Source: Guillardia theta CCMP2712 (taxonomy: Eukaryota > Cryptophyceae > Pyrenomonadales > Geminigeraceae). Taken from it: 64,000 bases of DNA. The translations under genes were made by a program, and so were the position numbers. This document shows, piece after piece, positions 28,283-36,314 of the stretch. Location: contig NW_005434537.1 of NCBI RefSeq assembly GCF_000315625.1, forward strand, positions 83,172-147,171, read 5' to 3'. Numbering within the stretch: the first letter of the stretch is position 1; every line of letters begins with the position of its first letter. The notes below the pieces were generated by a model. That model worked only from the letters and a program-made list of their open reading frames with translations, was not told the DNA's origin and did not search any database.

Positions 28283-30382
28283 CTAATGCAGACAGAACTT
28301 GGTATTGACAGGAAGAGAATGGTTCTCAATCTCTTTCAAATCCATCCTTGGGACTACTTGTACTGCAATCAACTTGTTTCCTATCGTGCAAGTAAATCGG
28401 GTTGTCGGTTCCTCCTTCACCCAGGCATCCAACTTCTTCGCCTCGCTCTGCTTCTGTGTACCATACACAAGTGGGATGGTGGGCAATGAGATGGGGTAGA
28501 TAGATGACTTCAGCGGTGGGCTGACGTTCTTTTGAAAGACCTTGATGTAGGGGAGGATGGGAGGTGTTGCATACGTGGAGATGAGATTGAACTCGTCCAT
28601 CTCTTCCTTGGATTGATTGATCTTTATGGCCTTGACACGCTCAGCCATCCCTGGCTTAATGAGCTCTGATACGGGTATGCCAACCGTCTTTGTGTCGGGT
28701 AACATCAACATCTTATCACCAAGAATGCCCCCGATATGCCAAAAGACCCCATCAAGGTCCTTCATGTGCAGCCATACCTTGGATCTGCCAATGTCCGGGG
28801 CACAGTCATTGCAAAGCTGGGAATAGAATAGATCTTCAGTGACCAGATCATCCGATGCCTTGTTCTTCATAGCAAGCTCCTTCATCATCTTCTTCATCTC
28901 GATCACCTTGTTGTAAGAACGTTTCATCTTGTTCAGATCCGCATCCGGGACCCCGTGCGTAGATGCTTTCCCCGATTGTAACGAGAGCATGTAGACGGGC
29001 GCAGTCATCTCGGCCAGGTAAAGATTGCCTTTATGGCTCGTCATGGCAGCGCAATGCCCGCAGATTTCATACCCCACCCCGTCACCATTGGAGATACTCG
29101 ACTTCTCCACGTTCGGGGCCTTTGCGCTCATGAGAAGCAGCTGGATACTAGAATCCTTGATGTGACTGTAGAGCTGCTTGCACTGGACCAACCCTTTCCG
29201 GATGTCCTCTAGAGACCAATCCTGCATGATCGAGTATGATTTGATGGTCCCGGCCAGCTTCTCGTGATCACACGCCTTGGAAATACGGCTGGCGCTCTGA
29301 CAGAAGCGATGCGCCATGCCAAAGCAGATCTTGAGTATGCTGGCATCGCCCTCGCAATCGTCATAGAAGATGCTGTCATGGTAGGACCTCTTGAAACCAG
29401 ACAAGCCAGCCCCGTCCACCTTCAAACCCCTCGAGATCAAAAGCCTTTTCAGGATCGCCGCGCTGTAGGCCTTGTCCTCATAGACATTGTCCGACATGGG
29501 TGTGCTTATGTCTTCACTCATCTCAAAGGATCCGGTGTTGGGATCCTTCTTGAGATCGGATGCATAGGTGATCGCAGTGGACACGTAACAAGGGAATGCG
29601 CGCATAAAGGAGTCTGCGGTATTTGCATCAATGACCTCATCGATCCCAACCCCACAGATCTTCAGGCATGACATGACCAGGCCGAACGAATCCGCTGGGC
29701 AGCCATAGTGATTCTTGATCTTGTTGTCCAATGCATTCTGTAAAAAGACCATGTTTAGGTCTACCGTGTTGTTCCAAATCGTAAGGCAATCACCAGAAAG
29801 CACACCCTCCCTGTGAAATTGGAACCCATTCTGTGTGATCATCTTGGAAGAATCATTGGCGATCTCGATCATTGCCGCATTCAAGCGATCGACCCTGACC
29901 TGATCCAGTGGTTTCAAGCTTGGTAATATAGATTGGATATATCTCGATGTCTGATTGTTCACACTCTTGTAAGTCGATGCAAGTTCTCTGGGGAGTGCGC
30001 ACGTTTCCAATATCAGTTTGACGTCTGGCTGTGCGCTGTCAAAGGACTCGGACATGACACCCGGCTTTGACTCGATCAAGTCAATGGCACCCAGGCGCCC
30101 AGTGGTGATGTGGATATCCTTGATATTCAGACCAAAGCAAAGGATGTTGCTGCCGCTCTTGATGTCCGGGCCACTGCACATCGCCATGAATTGGATATGC
30201 TGTAACTCCATCATGTTGCAATCCGACTCAAAGACAAATACATTGTCCTTGTCACTCACCCTCTTGCCTGAAAAGCTGCTGTATGCATTGTGCCATGCAA
30301 ATAGCTTCGATACCATGTTGCCCGGCCTGCTGTTCTGCATCACATAGGCCCTCACAGCAAACGCAAATTTATTTTCACTCAT
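28283..30382 (-). CDS. 699-aa transglutaminase-like/cysteine-protease-like candidate
   Basis: The protein has a long N-terminal region and then FYDDCEGDASILK (Cys343), GHCAAM (His443) and LYLAEMTAPVYM (Glu458). This Cys...His...Asp/Glu order and the DDCEGDA wording recall transglutaminase-like cysteine proteases, where DCED(x)A carries the nucleophile. Such an enzyme could be a virion maturation or deubiquitinating-type protease, but the substrate cannot be told. The stop lies 53 bases from the terminase exon end on the opposite strand. No strong TATTWAA box precedes the ATG at 30382, only an AT-rich GATTATTGG. Assignment rests on three short motifs; a purely structural protein is possible. 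Confidence 0.5.
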   Translation of the reverse strand: MSENKFAFAVRAYVMQNSRPGNMVSKLFAWHNAYSSFSGKRVSDKDNVFVFESDCNMMELQHIQFMAMCSGPDIKSGSNILCFGLNIKDIHITTGRLGAIDLIESKPGVMSESFDSAQPDVKLILETCALPRELASTYKSVNNQTSRYIQSILPSLKPLDQVRVDRLNAAMIEIANDSSKMITQNGFQFHREGVLSGDCLTIWNNTVDLNMVFLQNALDNKIKNHYGCPADSFGLVMSCLKICGVGIDEVIDANTADSFMRAFPCYVSTAITYASDLKKDPNTGSFEMSEDISTPMSDNVYEDKAYSAAILKRLLISRGLKVDGAGLSGFKRSYHDSIFYDDCEGDASILKICFGMAHRFCQSASRISKACDHEKLAGTIKSYSIMQDWSLEDIRKGLVQCKQLYSHIKDSSIQLLLMSAKAPNVEKSSISNGDGVGYEICGHCAAMTSHKGNLYLAEMTAPVYMLSLQSGKASTHGVPDADLNKMKRSYNKVIEMKKMMKELAMKNKASDDLVTEDLFYSQLCNDCAPDIGRSKVWLHMKDLDGVFWHIGGILGDKMLMLPDTKTVGIPVSELIKPGMAERVKAIKINQSKEEMDEFNLISTYATPPILPYIKVFQKNVSPPLKSSIYPISLPTIPLVYGTQKQSEAKKLDAWVKEEPTTRFTCTIGNKLIAVQVVPRMDLKEIENHSLPVNTKFCLH

Positions 30383-30498
30383 TATCTTATGAAATTATTC
30401 AATTTGTCCAATAATCTCGATAGTCTTACAATCTCCTTGTTCTTTTTCATGTACGAACAGGGCCATTCTGAAATAGGTTCATTGGTAAAAGCAAAATC

Positions 30499-30909
30499 CT
30501 ATTCAGAGTCCGAGCACCCATCAAAATCTTTTCTTTTTTTGCAAAGCATTGCGTCTTTATCAGTCTCTAGAGAAGGGGATGATCTCTTTATCTCTATGAT
30601 AAGCCTGCCAGGACCATCATCAAACTCAGTGTAATAATCGATGTACAGGCCATTCCCAATCTCCACTCGATCGTCAACAACGAAATCTCTGGACTTCAAC
30701 CATCGCGTGGCCATGACTTTCATGCTCAGGTATTCCCTATTCATCATGGTAAAGGATGGCTGTATACCCAACAGAGGCTCGATCCGTTCGTCGCGCGAAA
30801 GGCTTATCGGTATGATATGGTCCTTGATTACTGATTCGATGGTATCAAAATCATCCATGGCAATATTAAGACTCATCCTGAAGATTGTCTCGCCACGTGG
30901 TTTATTCAT
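30499..30909 (-). CDS. 136-aa protein of unknown function
   Basis: The start used is the ATG at 30909 (MNKPRGETIFRM), 24 bases after a TATTAAAA box; the frame extends further up only from a TTG codon. The sequence is compact with alternating hydrophobic strands (FVVDDRVEIGNGLYIDYYTEF, about residues 78-98), a RLIIEIKRS strand, and a hydrophilic Lys/Asp/Ser tail. It lies between two larger genes on the same strand. No family is recognised; the strand-rich pattern could be a small nuclease-like or structural fold, but catalytic residues are not evident. Confidence 0.55.
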   Translation of the reverse strand: MNKPRGETIFRMSLNIAMDDFDTIESVIKDHIIPISLSRDERIEPLLGIQPSFTMMNREYLSMKVMATRWLKSRDFVVDDRVEIGNGLYIDYYTEFDDGPGRLIIEIKRSSPSLETDKDAMLCKKRKDFDGCSDSE

Positions 30910-30933
30910 TTCTATCAAAAACACTTGCAAATC

Positions 30934-30941
30934 TTTTAATA
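30934..30941 (-). promoter_or_regulatory. TATTAAAA box of the 136-aa protein gene
   Basis: On the minus strand TATTAAAA lies 24 bases before the ATG at 30909. Confidence 0.5.
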
Positions 30942-30954
30942 CAACGCATGTCCA

Positions 30955-31704
30955 CTAAATTTCCATCCGGTCCTCATGAGATAGGTCCTCCATCTTCTTT
31001 AACTTTCGGATAAGGTTGGATGTCTTGGGGTGGCGGAAAATCAAGGTATGGTTATTCAAATGCCACCATGCATTGACAATAGACAATATGATGAATTCAT
31101 CACTCTTGTCATTGTTGCTCACGTCTCTGAATAAGCCACGGGTTCTGTAGATCTCGGTGAAGCATTGTTTAAGATGGATGGGAATGATATGGAAATAGTA
31201 GTTTCTGAAACTTACGCCATCGCACAAAGACTGCGCATCCCTGTGTCTTGGTAGGATCGACTTTTTCTCCATCAATACATTGAAGAGGCGCTTTACATTC
31301 CTAAGATCTGGAATTGCAACTTCCCCTGGAGCTATGGAGAATGCAATTAACTCGTCCAGTGGAAGTAAGTTTTTTTTCAATGCATGTTGTTGATGTAAAG
31401 TCTCTACACCCCCTGACTGAAAACGATTGCATCTCCTCAACCAATTGGTGCATCGACAGCAGGTTGTAAGACGCTCGTCGCTGTCACAGGTCTTGCAGAG
31501 AGATCGGATACACTCCCAAGTAAACGTGGTACTCAACCAGCTGACATCGAGATTCAAAAGAAATGTCTCGACTCTATGGCTCCTTCTATCCTCCTTGGAA
31601 ACCAAGAGCATGCCACATATGACACATATATCACACGGCTCCACAAAATCAGGGATTAGCCTGATGTCAAGGAACGTCACCTCATCCATGCTCACCCCCT
31701 GCAT
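30955..31704 (-). CDS. Cys-rich, probably zinc-binding protein, about 250 aa
   Basis: The ATG at 31704 (MQGVSMDEV) is preferred; the longer frame to 31758 begins with GTG. The N-terminal half has CDICVICG and, about 50 residues later, CIRSLCKTCDSDERLTTCCRC with a further Cys, enough for two or three zinc sites. The second half is helical and basic with several His and Arg. It is the outermost of three minus-strand genes that lie behind the terminase exon. Herpesviruses have Cys-rich DNA-packaging factors (UL32 type), but similarity here is limited to general composition and is not claimed. Confidence 0.6.
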   Translation of the reverse strand: MQGVSMDEVTFLDIRLIPDFVEPCDICVICGMLLVSKEDRRSHRVETFLLNLDVSWLSTTFTWECIRSLCKTCDSDERLTTCCRCTNWLRRCNRFQSGGVETLHQQHALKKNLLPLDELIAFSIAPGEVAIPDLRNVKRLFNVLMEKKSILPRHRDAQSLCDGVSFRNYYFHIIPIHLKQCFTEIYRTRGLFRDVSNNDKSDEFIILSIVNAWWHLNNHTLIFRHPKTSNLIRKLKKMEDLSHEDRMEI

Positions 31705-31798
31705 CTTCGCACAAATCGATTCAAAAATGTAAAAGTTACTTATGAAAGCACCAAGCACACCTCAGAATATTGACATTTTTTTTAAAAACTTGACATTG

Positions 31799-31806
31799 TA
31801 TTTAAG
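31799..31806 (+). promoter_or_regulatory. TATTTAAG box upstream of the 859-aa protein gene
   Basis: TATTTAAG lies 128 bases before the ATG at 31935, farther than for the other genes, so a longer leader or another promoter is possible. Confidence 0.35.
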
Positions 31807-31934
31807 TAAGACTGCCCAGGACTTGGCGTTAAATCGAGTTATAGTAGTATTCGCATTTTCCACACACCAAACAGTTCAATCACTTTGAAAAGTTCGAAAA
31901 CTTTAGTCGTTTTTATTCAGTAGCGCGACCCATC

Positions 31935-34514
31935 ATGTCGATGGAAACCAGGAGCAAGCGATCAACCCCGATTCAGGAGCCTATTGAAACCCTTCAGGGT
32001 CATAGGAGCTCAGGCGTCGCGGGTCAGCTTACTATGGGAGACTCCAGACGCGGCAGACTCAACCCCAAATCGGGTGCAGCGACGTCGAAGGATCAGAAGG
32101 GCAAGTCGGGTTCAGCGACATCGAAGGATCAGAAGGGCAAGTCGGGTGCAGCGACGTCGAAGGATCAGCACCAACCCCCCACCCTTGCAGAAAGGCAAGG
32201 GGGCGTGCGTGGTGGTAGACAGATTAAGGCAAAAGGTTTTCCACCCGTCAAGCCTCAATCCGAAGGCCGTCAACTCGACGCACCTCCAGGACTCAAAAGT
32301 GTCCTTCGCCTTGCAAATAGCACTATGAAAAAGAAGGCTAAAGCCTCTAAGCAGGCTAAAGCCTCTAAGCAGGCTAAAGCGTCTGAGCAGGTTGAAGAGC
32401 CTGAGCAGGTCGAAGAGGCTGAGCAGGTCGAAGAGGCTGAGCAGGTCGAAGAGTCTGAGCAGGCTGCAGCGTCTTCTAGCAACGCACCTGTAGCTCTTAC
32501 TGAGCAGCAGATCGAGGAGCAGAAGAAGGCTGATGCAGAGAAGGCGGCTGCTTTGAAGCAGTTGAAGACTGATCTGATGGCCGAGGCTGTGAAGCTCATC
32601 AGTGTGCAGACTTTGCAGGAAGCAAGGGAAATTCTCCTCAATATCCAGCAGATGGCTCTTCAGCGTGCTGCAACCGACATTGCTGTCAAAATTGATAGCT
32701 TGTCCGATGAAGACAAGGCGAAGGCATTTAGCAGCATCCAACGAAGAATCAACTTCTTGTCCAACAAACCACGCACTCCTAGGAAGGGGCGCGAAGCGGC
32801 AGGGGGTGGAGACAATGAGCGCAGAGTTGCAAAGAGGAAGATCGTGGCTAGGAAGGACTCCGACCATTCGGAACCGGCCGCTCATCGCGTCGTCGTTCGT
32901 TTTGACTCTGAGTTTATTACGATCAAAGAAGATGGAAAGGCACTTGGGTTCAAGCAAAATGGGATCAACGTGCTCTCGCACTGCTTGAATAAGGACAGTG
33001 TCTCCATCCTCAGGCTTCTTGTATTGTCCATGCTGAAGAGAACCGTCTACGCGAATTTCAAAATTCCCTTGAGTTATTTTTCACCAGAGGATGGGGACTT
33101 CACTCCTGCTATCAAGGCTGTCGCAAAACCCCTTATTGAGGGTGGGGAAGCAAAGACTTTCCTTAGACTCGAGTATAACCTCAACAACCTGTACATCACT
33201 CTGCAGCCTCTCGACTTCAAGGTCTTCCATATGTCTACCCTGGTCAATCGTGAGATGATCAAGGCCAGTGATGAGGTGTGGGAAAAAGCTCTTGAACTTC
33301 AGGGGGATGACAATGATGCAGTGGCTGATGCATCCACCGATAAGTCGAAGAGGCGACTGGGGAAGCCTGTAGCGGAAGGGAATGTCACGCTTTACAACTT
33401 TATCAAGGCGGCCCTCCCTAACCTTAGGTACGAAAAGAGACCGTCCGCCCCCTGCATGATGTGCATGATCGTCAACTCGATGATTTCCGTCAATGTTGAC
33501 AATGTAAACAGACATCGCCAGGCATGGTGCTGCTGCAATCAGACGGACTTGGCTGTCTTGAGGTGTCCTTTCAAGGACACAACCATCAACTTCACCATCT
33601 GCACCCATTACATCACCCTTCTTCACACGGAGAAGTGCGATAACAACGGTGTTATTACCTGGTGGGAGAATGAGAACCTTCTTCAGACGCTTATCGAAGA
33701 TTTCCTTCTTATGGACGGACCCGAATCCGACATGCTGTACGCAAGCAACAGCTTTGTCCCTGTCAGGGCTGAAATCACCGATTGTAACTGCAACCAACGG
33801 TGGATCAAGTTCAACCCCGAGAAACGGGCCAACAAGGAAGGAAAGCTCAAAAATCTTGTGGCTAGATCCAATCTGCTTCAGCCATTCGAGGAGAAGGACG
33901 GCGACAAGCACGGTGAGCTCAATAAGTTGTTCAACCAATACTTGGTGTCCTTATTGAAGAACCCGAAGGGCATGACCAGAAACCCCGTCATGGCCAACAA
34001 GAACAAGAACAAGGGAGGTCCAAGGCCGGAGGTGCAGGAGAAGGAGATCCGCTCCGAGCAAGATATCCCCAAGCCCCCCCGGAAGAAGCAGAGGAGGATC
34101 GATTTTTCTTCTGCTCTTGCTGTTGCTGCTTCTGCTGTTGCTGCTTCTGCTGTTGCTGCTTCTGCTTCTGCTTCTGCTTCTGCTGATCATGCTTCTGCTG
34201 ATCATGCTGCTGCTATCGCTGAAGAGAAGAAGCGTGCCGATGAGGCACAGGCAGAAAACGCAAGGTTGAAAGCTATGCTTGACCAGCTCAAGGCTCAGAT
34301 TGCCGCGTCTGCGGATGGACCTGTGTCTGGACCTGTGTCTGGACCTGTGTCTGGAGCTGTGGTTGAGGCTGATGCTGCTTCTGCTGCTGAGCCTGTGGCT
34401 GCTGAGCCTGTGGCTAATGCCGAGGCTGAGGCTAATGCCGAGGCTGAGGCTAGCCGTTCGTCTAGGAAGCGTAAGGCGGATCTTCGCGATGTGCCTAAGA
34501 ATCCCAAGGAGTAA
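31935..34514 (+). CDS. 859-aa Lys/Ala/Glu-rich protein with a Cys-rich middle
   Basis: The N-terminal quarter is low-complexity and basic, with three KGKSG(A/S)ATSKDQ units, KAKASKQ repeats and an acidic QVEE(A/P)E run. A helical stretch follows. The middle (about residues 500-620) has many Cys (CMMCM, WCCC, TDCNC) and could bind zinc. The C-terminal part has Ala/Ser repeats (AVAASAVAASA), a coiled-coil-like Glu/Ala/Lys helix, three GPVS units and an SSRKRKADL nuclear-signal-like end. It resembles a nucleic-acid-binding or scaffold-like viral protein, but no family is recognised. Its last 89 bases recur at the window start, so the gene, or at least its 3' part, is duplicated in this genome. 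Confidence 0.75.
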   Translation: MSMETRSKRSTPIQEPIETLQGHRSSGVAGQLTMGDSRRGRLNPKSGAATSKDQKGKSGSATSKDQKGKSGAATSKDQHQPPTLAERQGGVRGGRQIKAKGFPPVKPQSEGRQLDAPPGLKSVLRLANSTMKKKAKASKQAKASKQAKASEQVEEPEQVEEAEQVEEAEQVEESEQAAASSSNAPVALTEQQIEEQKKADAEKAAALKQLKTDLMAEAVKLISVQTLQEAREILLNIQQMALQRAATDIAVKIDSLSDEDKAKAFSSIQRRINFLSNKPRTPRKGREAAGGGDNERRVAKRKIVARKDSDHSEPAAHRVVVRFDSEFITIKEDGKALGFKQNGINVLSHCLNKDSVSILRLLVLSMLKRTVYANFKIPLSYFSPEDGDFTPAIKAVAKPLIEGGEAKTFLRLEYNLNNLYITLQPLDFKVFHMSTLVNREMIKASDEVWEKALELQGDDNDAVADASTDKSKRRLGKPVAEGNVTLYNFIKAALPNLRYEKRPSAPCMMCMIVNSMISVNVDNVNRHRQAWCCCNQTDLAVLRCPFKDTTINFTICTHYITLLHTEKCDNNGVITWWENENLLQTLIEDFLLMDGPESDMLYASNSFVPVRAEITDCNCNQRWIKFNPEKRANKEGKLKNLVARSNLLQPFEEKDGDKHGELNKLFNQYLVSLLKNPKGMTRNPVMANKNKNKGGPRPEVQEKEIRSEQDIPKPPRKKQRRIDFSSALAVAASAVAASAVAASASASASADHASADHAAAIAEEKKRADEAQAENARLKAMLDQLKAQIAASADGPVSGPVSGPVSGAVVEADAASAAEPVAAEPVANAEAEANAEAEASRSSRKRKADLRDVPKNPKE

Positions 34515-35420
34515 GTGGTTAGTTTAACCTACTGAAACCACATATAATTTCGACTTTGAATTTCGAATAAACTACTATATACAACTAATCTGATGTCACG
34601 GCCGGTAGCATAATTGACCGTTAAAAGGAAGAATGAGTGATTTTAAAGGGTTGTAGATCAATTCCTACGGCTTAGCTTGATTCCCATAGGGTTAGATTCA
34701 ATGTGGGCCTCAAGGTTTTAAATCCCGAGTTGATCGGCTTACAAGCCGGCTGACTGAGTAGTCTGCACGTGGTCGGTAGAATAAGTGATTGAAAAAAGAG
34801 ACAATGAGTGGTTTTAAAGGGTTGTAGATCAATTCCCACGGCTTAGCTTGATTCCCATAGGGTTAGATTCAATGTGGGCCTTAAGGTTTTAAATCCCGAG
34901 CCGATCGGCTTACAAGCCGGCTGACTGAGTAGTCTGCACGTGGTCGGTAGAATAAGTGATTGAAAAAAGAGACAATGAGTGGTTTTAAAGGGTTGTAGAT
35001 CAATTCCTACGGCTTAGCTTGATTCCCATAGGGTTAGATTGGATGTGGGCCTTAAGGTTTTAAATCCCGAGTCGATCGGCTTACAGGCCGGCTGACTGAG
35101 TAGTCTGAACGCAGGTGGATGAATAAGTTATTGAAAAAAGGAAGAATGAGTGATTTTAAAGGGTTGTAGATCAATTCCTACGGCTTATCTTGATTCCCAT
35201 AGGGTTAGATTGGATGTGGGCCTTAAGGTTTTAAATCCCGGAACTGCACCGGGTGGTCGCTTATTGCGGCAATGTCCGTTCTACCTTCTTGGTCAGCACA
35301 TATAGTGTACTGGGGTAAATTTCGTCGTGGAACCCTGCAGACTCACAAGAGCCTAGCTCTAAGAAATATATATCGATGGTCCTGCTCTCGTGGGGGCAGT
35401 GCTGGTTGAAATTTCCTAGT
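34426..35420. repeat. Right copy of the 995-bp direct repeat
   Basis: Same sequence and orientation as 2-996. It begins inside the 859-aa gene and ends at CCTAGT (35420), directly followed by the first unit of the 323-bp satellite instead of the unique sequence seen at 997. Confidence 0.9.
34628..35239. repeat. Second set of four 171-bp tandem repeats
   Basis: Identical in layout to 204-815, being part of the 995-bp repeat. Confidence 0.9.
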
Positions 35421-36314
35421 TGTCTCGGTCACGTGATGTGTCACGTGACCGGTCAGGTGAGCCTGTCAGCCGGGTCACGGACCCTGTCAGCCGGCTGACA
35501 TGTCACGGGCCTGCTGACACGGTCCGCTGACCGGTCACGGCCGCCCGGAGAGATCAGGCCCCCGGCCAATCTCCGGACACTTAGCCTCCTGGCGGGCCTC
35601 CAGGGGGTCTGAGGCGGGGCTGAAGGCTGCAGTCGGTCTACTGACGGGCCCGGCCGGCAGGATCCGTCGAGAAACAGGGGGGTCAAGGGAGGTTTTCTTC
35701 CCCCTGGGAGAAAATTTTTGGGATCTGCGATATAAAAAAGTCTTGTCTCGGTCACGTGATGTGTCACGTGACCGGTCAGGTGAGCCTGTCAGCCGGGTCA
35801 CGGACCCTGTCAGCCGGCTGACATGTCACGGGCCTGCTGACACGGTCCGCTGACCGGTCACGGCCGCCCGGAGAGATCAGGCCCCCGGCCAATCTCCGGA
35901 CACTTAGCCTCCTGGCGGGCCTCCAGGGGGGCTGAGGCGGGGCTGAAGGCTGCAGTCGGTCTACTGACGGGCCCGGCCGGCAGGATCCGTCGAGAAACAG
36001 GGGGGTCAAGGGAGGTTTTCTTCCCCCTGGGAGAAAATTTTTGGGATCTGCGATATAAAAAAGTCTTGTCTCGGTCACGTGATGTGTCACGTGACCGGTC
36101 AGGTGAGCCTGTCAGCCGGGTCACGGACCCTGTCAGCCGGCTGACATGTCACGGGCCTGCTGACACGGTCCGCTGACCGGTCACGGCCGCCCGGAGAGAT
36201 CAGGCCCCCGGCCAATCTCCGGACACTTAGCCTCCTGGCGGGCCTCCAGGGGGTCTGAGGCGGGGCTGAAGGCTGCAGTCGGTCTACTGACGGGCCCGGC
36301 CGGCAGGATCCGTC
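35421..36314. repeat. 323-bp satellite array, part 1 (2.8 units)
   Basis: Units begin at 35421, 35744 and 36067 (TGTCTCGGTCACGTG), an exact 323-base period. They are very similar, GC-rich, and packed with GTCAC/GTGAC and CTGAC inverted motifs including CACGTG. The end of each unit has an A-rich GCGATATAAAAAAG. Long open frames cross the array on the minus strand only because the period and composition avoid stops. The third unit is interrupted at 36314 by an inserted element. Confidence 0.95.

Noticed and set aside
28286-28489. Continuation of terminase after a short intron 28231-28290
   Set aside because: Donor and acceptor look acceptable, but the product lacks the Walker B and nuclease sequence and is antisense to the end of the 699-aa gene.
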